From contig JAZKDE010000018.1 of NCBI GenBank assembly GCA_040387735.1, positions 62,001 through 126,000 of the forward strand: a stretch of DNA of 64,000 nucleotides, written 5' to 3'. Below the pieces are notes generated by a model. It saw nothing but the letters and a program-made list of their open reading frames with translations. It did no database searches and was not told the DNA's origin. This DNA comes from Arcicella sp040387735 (lineage in GTDB: Bacteria > Bacteroidota > Bacteroidia > Cytophagales > Spirosomataceae). A program made the position numbers and the translations under genes. Of this stretch, positions 35,089-44,138 are shown one piece after another; position 1 is the first letter of the stretch; every line of letters starts with the position of its first letter.

Positions 35089-36171
35089 ATGAAATTATTT
35101 GCCTCAGTAATTTTAATGTGTTTGTTCTCAACTGCTTACGCCCAAAAGTCGGGTAAAACAGAAAATGTTTTTATTATTACAACCGATGGATTTCGTTGGC
35201 AAGAAATGTTTGGGGGAGTGGATTCAACAATCATGAATAATAAAACTTTTACGAACGATTCTGCGAAAGTTGCCCGAACTTTTTGGGCAAAAACACCTCA
35301 AGAACGTCGTGAAAAATTATTGCCATTTTTCTGGAAAACCATTGCTCAAAAAGGTCAAATTTACGGTAATCGTTGGGTGGGAAACAAAGTAAATGTTAAA
35401 AACCCTTACTGGTTTTCGTATCCAGGCTATAACGAAATTTTGTCGGGTTATGCAGACGATAAAGTAAATTCTAATGATAAAAATCAAAACGAAAATATAA
35501 CCGTTTTAGAATTTTTGAATAATCAGCCAAAACTGAAAGGTAAAGTTGGGGCTTATTCAACGTGGGATGTGATTCCGTACATTATTAACGAAAAAAGAAG
35601 CGGAATACCCGTTAATTCTGGCATTGAATTAGTGACAGAAAATCTTTCATCGAAGGAGATTTTATTGAATGAAATGCAAAAGAATATTCCTCCGAGTGGG
35701 AGCGATAGACAAGATTTCTTGACGTATTATTTAGCGAAAGAATACGTTGAAAAGCATAAACCAAGAGCCTTTTTTATGTCTTTTGATGAAACTGACGAAC
35801 TCGCTCACGAAGCCAAATATAAAGAATATCTTTTTGCCGCTAATTCTTTTGATAAATACGTAGAAGATTTGTGGAATTATTGTCAATCGCAACCACAATA
35901 CAAGGATAAAACCACTTTTGTAATTACCACTGACCACGGTAGAGGCGATAAAATAAAGTCGCAATGGACGAGCCACGGGCAGAAAGTTGCAGATTGTTAC
36001 CAAATTTGGATGGCAGTTTTGGGACCAGATACACCTGCTTTGGGAGAAGTAAAAGAAGAAGGTCAACTGTTTCAAAATCAAATAGCTAAGACTGTTGCGA
36101 AACTATTAGGCTATGATTTTGATAACGGAAAACCAATTGGCGACGTGATTGAAAGTACCTTTAAAAAGTAA
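35089..36171 (+). CDS. Secreted alkaline phosphatase superfamily hydrolase
   Basis: A 360-residue protein with a clear signal peptide (LFASVILMCLFSTAYAQ). The AP-superfamily metal scaffold is visible: ITTDGFRWQEMF (first Asp), SYPGYNEILSG (nucleophile region), SFDETDELAHEAKYKEY (Asp and His), TTDHGRGD (Asp-His) and WTSHGQK (His). It likely hydrolyses phosphomonoesters or phosphodiesters in the periplasm. The compact size lies closer to nucleotide-pyrophosphatase/phosphodiesterase relatives than to classical PhoA. It follows the glycosyltransferase by 87 bp and may share its promoter, adding an external phosphate-releasing step to the island. The substrate is not assignable. Confidence 0.82.
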   Translation: MKLFASVILMCLFSTAYAQKSGKTENVFIITTDGFRWQEMFGGVDSTIMNNKTFTNDSAKVARTFWAKTPQERREKLLPFFWKTIAQKGQIYGNRWVGNKVNVKNPYWFSYPGYNEILSGYADDKVNSNDKNQNENITVLEFLNNQPKLKGKVGAYSTWDVIPYIINEKRSGIPVNSGIELVTENLSSKEILLNEMQKNIPPSGSDRQDFLTYYLAKEYVEKHKPRAFFMSFDETDELAHEAKYKEYLFAANSFDKYVEDLWNYCQSQPQYKDKTTFVITTDHGRGDKIKSQWTSHGQKVADCYQIWMAVLGPDTPALGEVKEEGQLFQNQIAKTVAKLLGYDFDNGKPIGDVIESTFKK

Positions 36172-36211
36172 TTTTTGAAAAATTTAATATTAAAATACCT
36201 TGAAAAATCCC

Positions 36212-36219
36212 TACATTTG
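36212..36219 (+). promoter_or_regulatory. -7 box of the beta-glucosidase gene
   Basis: TACATTTG matches TAnnTTTG and lies 23 bp before the GH1 start. No proper -33 TTG at 19-20 bp spacing and no 11-bp-spaced PHO hexamers precede it, so it serves as a negative comparison for the PHO-box sites. Confidence 0.45.
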
Positions 36220-36242
36220 CACCCCGTAAAAAATAGGTGTAA

Positions 36243-37637
36243 ATGCAAGATAATCAATATATTAGCTCATCGGTAGAATCAATGATTCAATCCGATTTAT
36301 TCTCAAAACAAGAATTTGGTCGTGACTTTGTTTGGGGAGTTGCCATGGCATCTTTTCAAAATGAAGGTGCTTGGAATACAGATGGAAAAGGCGAATCTAT
36401 CTGGGATAAGTTTTCTCATCGAAAATACAGTATCAAAGACCGTCAAAATGCGGATATCGCTTGTGATTTTTACCGTCGTTTTGAGGAGGATATTCTTATT
36501 GCGAAATCGCTCAATTTTAATACTTTCCGTTTCTCAATGTCTTGGTCAAGAATTCTACCCGATGGTATTGGAAGGGTTAATCAAGCAGGCTTAGAATTTT
36601 ACCATCAGGTCATTGATTGCTGTCTGGAAAATGGTATTGAGCCCTATGTAACGCTGTATCATTGGGACTTACCTCAGGTACTCGAAGACCGTGGAGGTTG
36701 GACAAATCGGGCGGTAATTGACTGGTTCTCTGAGTATTGTGAAGTTGTAACTCGTGAGTTCTCAGGAAAGGTGAAGTATTGGATGGTACTCAACGAACCC
36801 GCTGGTTTTACGGGCTTGGGCTATTTGACTGGCTATCATGCTCCAGGTAAAATGGGTATGAAAAACTTCCTTCCCGCCGTACATCATGCGGCAATGTGCC
36901 AAGCGGAAGGCGGACGAATTATTAGGAAAAATGCTCCCGAAGCAGTAATTGGAACAACTTTCTCTTGTTCTTTTGTTGAGCCATTCTCTGATAAACCTTC
37001 GGATATCCAAGCGGCAAAACGAGCAGATGCACTTCTCAATCGACTTTTTCTGGAACCGACTCTGGGTTTAGGTTATCCCTTGAAGGAATTACCTTTTCTC
37101 AATAAAATGATAAAAAAGTACGTTCAGGAAGGCGATATCGAGAAATTAGCGTTCGATTTTGATTTTATTGGAATACAAAATTATTTCAAAATTGTGGTCA
37201 AAAATACTTGGTGGCTACCTTATTTAAAAGCAACTGAAGTAAAACCTCATAAAAGAAATGTTTCTGATTTAACGGATATGGGTTGGGAAGTTTCGCCCGA
37301 TGGAATGTTTCAGATTTTGACGCAGATGTCGGCTTACGAAAGTATCAAACAAATTATTGTTACGGAAAATGGAGCGGCGTTTAAAGATGAAATGAAAAAC
37401 GACGAAATTCATGACGAATTACGGATAAAATTCTACGAAAGTTATCTGCTCCACGTCCTAAAAGCAAAACAATCGGGCGTGAAAGTAAACGGCTACATGG
37501 CTTGGACGCTAACGGATAATTTTGAGTGGACGGAAGGCTATAAACCCCGATTTGGTTTAGTTCACGTCGATTTTAAAACTCAAAAAAGAACGCTCAAAAA
37601 CTCTGCTAAATGGTTTAGAGCATTTTTGTCAGAATAA
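36243..37637 (+). CDS. GH1 family beta-glucosidase
   Basis: A 464-residue glycoside hydrolase family 1 enzyme cleaving beta-glucosides or related beta-glycosides by retention. GH1 landmarks: DFVWGVAMASFQNEGAWN near the N-terminus, FRFSMSWSRILPDG, LYHWDLPQVLEDRGGW, MVLNEP with the acid/base Glu (about residue 182), VTENGAAF with the nucleophile Glu (about 378) and WTLTDNFEWTEGYKPRFGL. No signal peptide, so it is cytoplasmic or needs no export. It has its own -7 box and ends at a good terminator, so it is a single-gene unit unrelated to the phosphate genes upstream. Confidence 0.94.
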   Translation: MQDNQYISSSVESMIQSDLFSKQEFGRDFVWGVAMASFQNEGAWNTDGKGESIWDKFSHRKYSIKDRQNADIACDFYRRFEEDILIAKSLNFNTFRFSMSWSRILPDGIGRVNQAGLEFYHQVIDCCLENGIEPYVTLYHWDLPQVLEDRGGWTNRAVIDWFSEYCEVVTREFSGKVKYWMVLNEPAGFTGLGYLTGYHAPGKMGMKNFLPAVHHAAMCQAEGGRIIRKNAPEAVIGTTFSCSFVEPFSDKPSDIQAAKRADALLNRLFLEPTLGLGYPLKELPFLNKMIKKYVQEGDIEKLAFDFDFIGIQNYFKIVVKNTWWLPYLKATEVKPHKRNVSDLTDMGWEVSPDGMFQILTQMSAYESIKQIIVTENGAAFKDEMKNDEIHDELRIKFYESYLLHVLKAKQSGVKVNGYMAWTLTDNFEWTEGYKPRFGLVHVDFKTQKRTLKNSAKWFRAFLSE

Positions 37638-37643
37638 AAATTG

Positions 37644-37672
37644 AAAAGCCGAGGATGAACTTCTCGGCTTTT
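37644..37672 (+). terminator. Terminator after the beta-glucosidase gene
   Basis: AAAAGCCGAG (37644-37653) and CTCGGCTTTT (37663-37672) form a 10-bp stem with a 9-nt loop, followed by TTTTAT. It starts 6 bp after the stop codon. Confidence 0.88.
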
Positions 37673-37821
37673 TTATTCGTCTTTTTCATAAATATAAGTA
37701 TTTTTAACACTAAATAGTCTTACTGCTTAAAGGGTAGTAATTGTAATTTGCCGGTGTATTTTATTCTGCGTTATTATCCTTACTTTTGAAGAAAATTAAC
37801 TCTCATTTTAAATAAACAAAA

Positions 37822-38538
37822 ATGTCATTACAAAATAAAACAATCTTAATTACTGGTGCAAGCAAAGGCATTGGTAGAGCTTTAGCCTTAGTATTAGCCG
37901 AAAAAGGAGCAAATTTATCACTTGTTGCTCGGAGTGAAATTGAATTAATGAGTTTAAAATCTGAAATAGAAATAAAAGGCGGTAAAGCTGAAATATTCAT
38001 GGGTTCGGTTGCTGATGAGGCTTTCGTAAAAGATACCATATTGGCTACTGTTCAAGCTTTCGGGAAAATTGACGGACTAATCAATAATGCTGGATTTGGC
38101 GTTTTCAAGCAAGCCACTGAGATTTCGGTGATGGATTGGGATTCAATTTATGATACCAACGTAAAAGGTACTTTCTTGTTCTGTCGTGAAGCAATTCCGT
38201 ACATGAAAGCTGCTGGTCAGGGGCATATTATCAATGTTGCTTCGGATGTTGCTAAGCGGGTTTTTGATGGTGGTTCGTTATATTGTTCGTCAAAATACGC
38301 TCAAGATGCGTTCTCAATGGCTCTTCGCAAAGAAGTTCGCAAAGATAAAATCAAGGTTTCGGTGGTTTATTCGGGTTTGGTTGATACCTATTTCCACAAT
38401 CGTGAAGCAGGAGATGCCCATCAGGCGAAATATTTGACTTCTCAAGATATGGCAAATACAATTACCTACATTCTTGAAGCACCCGAACACGTCGTTATTG
38501 ACGAATTGATGATTCACCCTATAAGTCAGGAATATTAA
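37822..38538 (+). CDS. Short-chain dehydrogenase/reductase
   Basis: A 238-residue classical SDR. The cofactor motif is ITGASKGIGRALA (TGxxxGIG, residues 10-20), then NNAGFG (about 86). The catalytic Ser lies in VASDVAKRVF or nearby, and YCSSKYAQDAF supplies the catalytic Tyr-x-x-x-Lys (YCSSK). LVDTYFH follows the usual PG-type loop. It oxidises or reduces a small alcohol/carbonyl with NAD(P); the substrate cannot be deduced. It is monocistronic, 184 bp after the previous stop. The DUF1080 gene follows 80 bp downstream and may be cotranscribed. Confidence 0.9.
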   Translation: MSLQNKTILITGASKGIGRALALVLAEKGANLSLVARSEIELMSLKSEIEIKGGKAEIFMGSVADEAFVKDTILATVQAFGKIDGLINNAGFGVFKQATEISVMDWDSIYDTNVKGTFLFCREAIPYMKAAGQGHIINVASDVAKRVFDGGSLYCSSKYAQDAFSMALRKEVRKDKIKVSVVYSGLVDTYFHNREAGDAHQAKYLTSQDMANTITYILEAPEHVVIDELMIHPISQEY

Positions 38539-38618
38539 AAATTGGGTTTTTCTTACATTTATAGAACGATGAAAGTCGAGAAATCTATTAACGAAAAATA
38601 TCCAAATCTTAGACTTGT

Positions 38619-39380
38619 ATGAAATCAACAATTGTAACAATTTTATTTTCTATTTCTCTGTTTTTTAACGCCCAAGCTCAAGTGGGCGTTGGGGCAAAAT
38701 CTCCGAAAAATGCCCAAGTTTATTTTGATGGTTCAAGAAAAATGCTTGACGAAAAATGGACGTACTGGGAAGGTCCAAGGTTAAAAGCAACTTTGCCCAT
38801 AAAATGGTTTATTGTGAATGATCCCGTTGATAAAGGAACGGTTATTAATACCAATGACCCCGCTTCGGCAGGAGGAATTTATGGAGCGGCTGACATTGTT
38901 ACGAAAGAAAAATTCAAGGATTTTAGACTTCACGTTGAGTTTTTTATTACTTCAAAGGGCGGAAATAGTGGCGTTTATTTACAAAATCGTTACGAAATTC
39001 AAGTTTTTGATGGTGATACAACCTCGCACGGGATGGGTGCTTTGATTAATGAAACGCCTTCACCGTATTATGCTTATAAAGGAGTAGGAAAATGGAATGC
39101 TTATGATATTAAATTCCGAGCAGCACGTTTCAAAGATGGTAAACTGGTAGAAAAAGCCAAGTTTACGATGTATTTTAACGGTAAAAAAGTCCATAAAAAT
39201 CAAGAAATTTCGCAAGTTTGGGGTGGCATAAATTCAGGAGTTGATGGGGGAAATGACGGTGGCAAAGGAATCACTGATACGCCTCAAGGCCTGAAATTAC
39301 AAGCCGAAGGTCACGATGTTTTGTATCGTAACGTTTGGATTCAGAAATTGGACTTGAAACAATCCAACACTGAATTTTAA
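38619..39380 (+). CDS. Secreted DUF1080 (3-keto-disaccharide hydrolase-like) protein
   Basis: A 253-residue secreted protein: signal peptide TILFSISLFFNAQAQ, then a concanavalin-like DUF1080 domain. Typical stretches are DIVTKEKFKDFRLHVEFFI, KGGNSGVYLQNRYEIQVFD, PSPYYAYKGVGKWNAYDIKFR and the late GLKLQAEGHDVLYRNVWIQ. The domain family includes enzymes acting on 3-keto-glycosides and carbohydrate-binding proteins. No oxidoreductase partner making a 3-keto sugar is next to it, although an SDR precedes it. Periplasmic or surface location is likely. Confidence 0.87.
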   Translation: MKSTIVTILFSISLFFNAQAQVGVGAKSPKNAQVYFDGSRKMLDEKWTYWEGPRLKATLPIKWFIVNDPVDKGTVINTNDPASAGGIYGAADIVTKEKFKDFRLHVEFFITSKGGNSGVYLQNRYEIQVFDGDTTSHGMGALINETPSPYYAYKGVGKWNAYDIKFRAARFKDGKLVEKAKFTMYFNGKKVHKNQEISQVWGGINSGVDGGNDGGKGITDTPQGLKLQAEGHDVLYRNVWIQKLDLKQSNTEF

Positions 39381-39434
39381 TGATTGATTTTACGAATATT
39401 GTGTCTTTTTAGGACAAATTAATATTTTATTATT

Positions 39435-39530
39435 AAAGACCATTGTTATCCAAAATTTGACCGAGTTTTAGAGAAATTATTTGTGTATTCTCTCTGAAAA
39501 TTGCTAAATTCGGTGATAACAGTGGTCTTT
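39435..39530. repeat. Long-range inverted repeat upstream of the LanB-like gene
   Basis: AAAGACCATTGTTATC (39435-39450) pairs with GATAACAGTGGTCTTT (39515-39530), 16 bp with one G-U. Within the 64-nt interior further complementary pairs occur (ACCGA with TCGGT, AGAGA with TCTCT). A T-rich stretch follows on the plus strand. It could be a terminator of the DUF1080 unit, an attenuator, a structured RNA or a small MITE-like remnant. I saw no flanking target-site duplication. Confidence 0.55.
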
Positions 39531-39591
39531 TCTATTTTCATACACTATTGACCAGAAAGTTTAGCCCATTAAAAAACCCCTTTAAACCCAG

Positions 39592-42500
39592 ATGTTTCAT
39601 CCTAAATTAATTGTCAGAACGCCTTCTCTTCCTTATTCTGACAATATTTCAGAAGATTTTTTAAAACAATTTCTTGACAATCCATCTTTTGCTGAAGCCG
39701 TTTATTTGGCATCTCCTGTCCTTTTTCAAGAAGCTCTTAATTGGAAGGAAGGTAAAATTACTGACCCAAAAAAACTGCAAAAAATCCCCATTTCCTTAGC
39801 GAAATATTATAGCAGAATGTGTAGTAGGTGTACGCCATTCGGTCTTTTTGCGGGTTGTGGTGTCGTCAACTGGGGAGAGGAGACAGACTTGATTCTTGCC
39901 GATAATTCTCAGCGGAATACACGTTTGGATATGCACTACGCTGGGGCTTTGGCACAGAAACTTTCGGAAATACCTGAGATTAAATTTTCGGTGAAATATA
40001 GTCCAAATTCAAGTGTGTATCAGATAGGAGAGGAAATTCGGTACGTAGAATATAAATACATAGAAGGGAAAAGAAATCACCAAATTAGTGCAATTACTTG
40101 GTCTGAGTACATTCAGATGGTCTTAGATTTATGCAAATCTGGTTTGACAATTAATGAGATGGCTAATCACCTAACGGACGATGAAATATCCCAAGAAGAG
40201 GCAATTTATTTTGTGGAACAACTCATTGAAAATCAGCTTTTGGTTAATGAATTAGAACCAGCAATTACGGGAGAAGATTTTACGAAACAAATCAAAAAAA
40301 TATTACTACCGAAAGGTCATTTAGCCGAAATATTAGATAAAGTAGAAGAACTTTTAAAAGAAATAGATAGCCAAAATTATAACGATATTGCAGCTTATCA
40401 AACGGTTATAGAAGCTCTAAAAGAGTATGACGTACCTTTTGAAGAGGGTAAATTGTTTCAGACGGATTTAGTGAAAATATTTGATAGAAATAGTCTAAAC
40501 CACAATTATCAAACAGTTTTAAAAGAAATTTTTGAATTCTCTAAAAATGTATCTCAAGTATCTGTAAATCAAAAGATTAATGAGTTTAAAGTTCGGTATT
40601 TTGACCGTTATGAAACTAAAGAGTTACCGATTTTATTCGCTATTGATACCGAAACTGGAGTTGGTTACGGTGATTCGGGAAAAAGCAATAATACGCCAAT
40701 TGCGGATGGTTTAATGCTACCAGATAAGCTGGATTCAACAATAAAATTTTCACAAAATAACTTTCAACAATTTCTATATAAACTTTGGTTAGAAGCTCAT
40801 AGAAATAAAGCGTTTCAAGTAGAATTAAAAGCGGTTGATTTAGAAAAGTTTAATGTTATTAATGCGAAGAATCCCCCATCTTCTTCAGTGATGTTTCGTC
40901 TTACGGGAGATGAAAGTTTGCCAATTTTTATGGAAGGAATTAGTGGTTCGAGTGCGGCGAATTTATTAGGAAGATTTGCCCATGCTGATAGGGACGTTCT
41001 TGAAATAATTCAAGATATAGCAAATCAAGAGCAGGTTAAAAACCCGAATGTTATTTTTGCCGAAATTGTTCATTTACCCGAAAATAGAATTGGCAATATT
41101 CTTTTGCACCCGCCTTTTAGAGCTTATGAAATTCCGTATTTAGCTAAATCTTCTTTGCTTTCCGAAAATCAAATTCCATTGGATGATTTAATGGTTTCGG
41201 TTGATTTGCAGCGTGATATTGTGATGCTACGGTCTAAAAAATTGAATAAAGAGGTGATTCCGAGATTGAGCAATGCGCATAATTTCTCCCAAAATTCATT
41301 GCCATTATATAATTTTTTGTGTGATTTACAAACCCAAAATATGCCCAGAAGTTATGATTTGGGTTGGGCTTCTATCGCTCCTCAGGCTGTTTTTTCTCCT
41401 CGTCTTATCTATAAAAATGTTATCATTTCATTGGCAACATGGCATTTTAAAAAAGAGCATTTTGTTGAATTAATGATTTGTAAATCAGGTGATCTGCTGG
41501 AAAAAGTAGAATGTTTTAGAGGTGAATGGAATCTCCCTGAAAAGTTTGTTTTAGCGGATTACGACAACGAATTATTAGTGAATTCGAAGAATCTTTTGAG
41601 CGTACAAACGTGGATTGATTCTATCCGAAATAGAGATAAAATTGAATTGAAAGAGTTTTTCTTTAATTCAGAAAATAGTCCAGTGAAAAATGCTTCGAGA
41701 GCAGGATTTACCAATCAATTTATTGCTTCTTGGATAAATGAAGAAACCGTTTATTTGGGAATTAATTCATTGGAAAATTCACCCAAAATTGCCATTCAAA
41801 GGAGCTTTTCATTAGGGTCGGAATGGCTGTATTTTAAATTTTATGCCGGAGCGAAACTGGCGGATACAATTTTGACAAATTCTCTGAAACCCGTCATTGA
41901 ACAATTATTGGCCGAAAAACTGATTGATAAATGGTTTTTTATTCGCTATGCAGACCCTGAAAAACACCTACGTTTTAGAGTACATTTACCAGATTTATCT
42001 GTCATTGGAAAGGTATTTCAAATGATTCGTGAAGCAATTCAAGTGTTTGAAAATGAAGGGATTATTTGGAAGATTCAGTCTGAAACGTATCAGCGGGAAA
42101 TTGAACGGTACGGTGCTGAAGTGATGGAATTGACTGAGTCTCTTTTCTGCGAGGACAGCACGGCAATTTTAGAAATGCTCGACCAAACCTGGGGCGATGA
42201 GCGAGAGCCAATTCGTTGGCAATGGGCATTGAAGGTAATTGATCATTATTTGACTGATTTTGGTTTGCTAATTTCAGAAAAGAAGGAATTATTGGAGCGA
42301 ATGAAAACCAGTTTTGCTAATGAATTTGGAATTGATAAACCTTTAAAACTGCAATTAGACCAGCGTTTTCGAAGTAATCGTCAATTGATTGAGCGGGTTT
42401 TGGATAATTCAACGCACGAAACGCATGAGTTTGCTCCACTTTTTGAGTCTATTTTTCGCAAAAGTGAGCAGACTAAATTGATAATTGGGAAAATTAAAGA

Positions 42501-42657
42501 AGCAAAGTCGAGTGCTGAATTGTCAAGATTTCTTTCGGATACTATTCACATGACCGTAAATCGAGCAATTTCAGATAATCAACGTACGCACGAGTTAATT
42601 ATGTACGATTTCTTATTCAGATATTATCAAGCAGAAATGGCGAAACGAAAAAATTAA
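39592..42657 (+). CDS. Lantibiotic dehydratase (full-length LanB type)
   Basis: A 1021-residue protein with both LanB parts. The N-terminal glutamylation region contains YSRMCSRCTPFGLFAGCG (family CTPFGLFAG motif, about residue 85). The C-terminal SpaB-C-like elimination domain starts near residue 735 (GSEWLYFKFYAG, FFIRYADPEKHLRFRVHL). Class I LanB enzymes use glutamyl-tRNA to dehydrate Ser/Thr in a precursor peptide. No LanC cyclase, transporter, protease or Cys-bearing precursor ORF was found nearby: the next genes are a DUF1080 protein and an ion channel. It is therefore solitary, with its partner elsewhere or its role altered. Peptide-ligase-type activity is less likely because the elimination domain is present. 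Confidence 0.87.
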   Translation: MFHPKLIVRTPSLPYSDNISEDFLKQFLDNPSFAEAVYLASPVLFQEALNWKEGKITDPKKLQKIPISLAKYYSRMCSRCTPFGLFAGCGVVNWGEETDLILADNSQRNTRLDMHYAGALAQKLSEIPEIKFSVKYSPNSSVYQIGEEIRYVEYKYIEGKRNHQISAITWSEYIQMVLDLCKSGLTINEMANHLTDDEISQEEAIYFVEQLIENQLLVNELEPAITGEDFTKQIKKILLPKGHLAEILDKVEELLKEIDSQNYNDIAAYQTVIEALKEYDVPFEEGKLFQTDLVKIFDRNSLNHNYQTVLKEIFEFSKNVSQVSVNQKINEFKVRYFDRYETKELPILFAIDTETGVGYGDSGKSNNTPIADGLMLPDKLDSTIKFSQNNFQQFLYKLWLEAHRNKAFQVELKAVDLEKFNVINAKNPPSSSVMFRLTGDESLPIFMEGISGSSAANLLGRFAHADRDVLEIIQDIANQEQVKNPNVIFAEIVHLPENRIGNILLHPPFRAYEIPYLAKSSLLSENQIPLDDLMVSVDLQRDIVMLRSKKLNKEVIPRLSNAHNFSQNSLPLYNFLCDLQTQNMPRSYDLGWASIAPQAVFSPRLIYKNVIISLATWHFKKEHFVELMICKSGDLLEKVECFRGEWNLPEKFVLADYDNELLVNSKNLLSVQTWIDSIRNRDKIELKEFFFNSENSPVKNASRAGFTNQFIASWINEETVYLGINSLENSPKIAIQRSFSLGSEWLYFKFYAGAKLADTILTNSLKPVIEQLLAEKLIDKWFFIRYADPEKHLRFRVHLPDLSVIGKVFQMIREAIQVFENEGIIWKIQSETYQREIERYGAEVMELTESLFCEDSTAILEMLDQTWGDEREPIRWQWALKVIDHYLTDFGLLISEKKELLERMKTSFANEFGIDKPLKLQLDQRFRSNRQLIERVLDNSTHETHEFAPLFESIFRKSEQTKLIIGKIKEAKSSAELSRFLSDTIHMTVNRAISDNQRTHELIMYDFLFRYYQAEMAKRKN

Positions 42658-42690
42658 AGTTTGTCAAACGGCTAATTAATTTCGTCGGGC

Positions 42691-43359
42691 TTAATTAGTC
42701 TTTGATGTAAATTTACTGATTAATATCCCCACCAAAACGACCGAATAAAACTGCCCAACAATTCCAATAATTGCGGTCATCAATTTGGTGTAATGCAAAT
42801 TAGGCGTAATGTCACCAAAGCCAATACTGGTAAAGGTGATGCTACAAAAATAAACAATATCCATATAGGTTCCTGCGGTGGTTGAAGTGTCAATCCCTTT
42901 GAAAGAAAGCGGATTATCATAAACAAAAATTTGGATTAAAAACACGCTTATTTCAAGTAAAAGTAAATACCCACAAGCCGAGGCAGAAATAATGTCGATG
43001 TTGATGTAACTTGGTTTAATTAAAAATTTGGCGACTTCCCAAAAGATAAATAGAAAGAAAAATACATAAGCAATACTAACTATTTGCATGAAATTTTTGA
43101 CATGGTCAAAGAATGGTAAACTCAATGGAAAACCAAAAACTAAAAATAGCAAGAAGTCTCTGATGAGGTTTTTCCATTTGCTTTGTCCAATAAAAACACC
43201 CACGCTTGCTCCACCCAGTATAATCATATTTATAGGCCAAATTACTTTTGTGTAAAAAGCATTATCTCGTAGAAAGATTCCAATAAATAAATGTTGAATC
43301 AAGGCATAGAGCAGTAATTCGTATTTTCGTTTTTGGAGAAATGGGAGATATTTAATCAT
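42691..43359 (-). CDS. Two-pore-helix potassium/ion channel protein
   Basis: A 222-residue integral membrane protein with about six hydrophobic helices. The C-terminal pore unit has selectivity-filter-like TFTSIGFGDITPN between the last two helices, as in voltage-gated-like or KcsA-type potassium channels. The GFGD signature supports potassium selectivity. The gene is convergent with the LanB-like gene (33-bp gap) and there is no TrkA-type RCK domain. The role in osmotic or membrane-potential balance is inferred. Confidence 0.85.
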   Translation of the reverse strand: MIKYLPFLQKRKYELLLYALIQHLFIGIFLRDNAFYTKVIWPINMIILGGASVGVFIGQSKWKNLIRDFLLFLVFGFPLSLPFFDHVKNFMQIVSIAYVFFFLFIFWEVAKFLIKPSYINIDIISASACGYLLLLEISVFLIQIFVYDNPLSFKGIDTSTTAGTYMDIVYFCSITFTSIGFGDITPNLHYTKLMTAIIGIVGQFYSVVLVGILISKFTSKTN

Positions 43360-43651
43360 ATTACGGGTTTAAAAGGGCTTATGTTACAGCAAAATTCATT
43401 TGAAATCAAAAAGTTCAAATGGCTATGAGCGTAAATTTATAATAATTTCTGTAATCGCAAAATTAAACGCTTACAATTTGTTTTCTTGGCTTATTAGTAA
43501 CGTTGATGGTATTTTTCCAATTCAATGTAAATTCAGAATGTTGCATTCATAATCTTTAGGTGGGCGTAAAGAAAGAATTTTGATGTTAACATTTTCTGTA
43601 ACAATTATCTAATTTCAGCGTTTTAAAAGATAGATTAAACTCGATATAATT

Positions 43652-44113
43652 ATGGCGAAATTTACGATAAATGTCAACGGACAATCCAAGGCCGTTGACG
43701 TTTCGGAAGATACCCCACTTTTGTGGGTTCTTCGAGATTCTTTGGAACTTACGGGGACAAAATACGGCTGCGGAATGGCTCAATGCGGAGCGTGTACCGT
43801 TCATCTAAACGGTGTCGCAACTCGTTCGTGTGTATTACCTGTTGCTTCAATTGGTAATGCAAAAATTACTACAATTGAAGGTCTTTCAGCGAATGGAACG
43901 CACCCTGTTCAAAAAGCTTGGGATGCGATTGATGTACCGCAATGTGGGTACTGTCAGGCGGGACAAATGATGTCGGCGGCGGCTTTATTAAAGACGAATA
44001 AAAACCCTTCGGATGCGGATATCGAATCTGCGATGTCAGGTAATATTTGTCGTTGTGGTACGTATCACCGCATTCATGATGCTGTAAAATTGGCAGCTAA
44101 GTCAACCAAATAA
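43652..44113 (+). CDS. (2Fe-2S) subunit of a molybdenum hydroxylase (IorA-like)
   Basis: A 153-residue electron-transfer subunit. The N-terminal plant-type ferredoxin cluster is YGCGMAQCGACTVHLNG plus the later Cys in RSCVLPV. The C-terminal four-helix domain has the second cluster PQCGYCQAGQM and GNICRCGTYHRI. It partners the catalytic subunit encoded 25 bp downstream, as in IorAB-type isoquinoline/aldehyde oxidoreductases. The electron acceptor is probably a periplasmic cytochrome, because no FAD subunit is present. It starts with ATG after a 292-bp gap in which I see no other gene. Confidence 0.92.
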   Translation: MAKFTINVNGQSKAVDVSEDTPLLWVLRDSLELTGTKYGCGMAQCGACTVHLNGVATRSCVLPVASIGNAKITTIEGLSANGTHPVQKAWDAIDVPQCGYCQAGQMMSAAALLKTNKNPSDADIESAMSGNICRCGTYHRIHDAVKLAAKSTK

Positions 44114-44138
44114 TCTTACTTCCAACAACTAAAAAAAT

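Noticed and set aside
39435..39530. MITE-like insertion
   Set aside because: No target-site duplication was seen and no second copy in the window; kept only as an inverted repeat.
39446..39541. 31-codon minus-strand ORF as a lanthipeptide precursor for the LanB-like enzyme
   Set aside because: It has no Cys and no leader-type pattern, and it coincides with the inverted repeat, so the reading frame is probably incidental.
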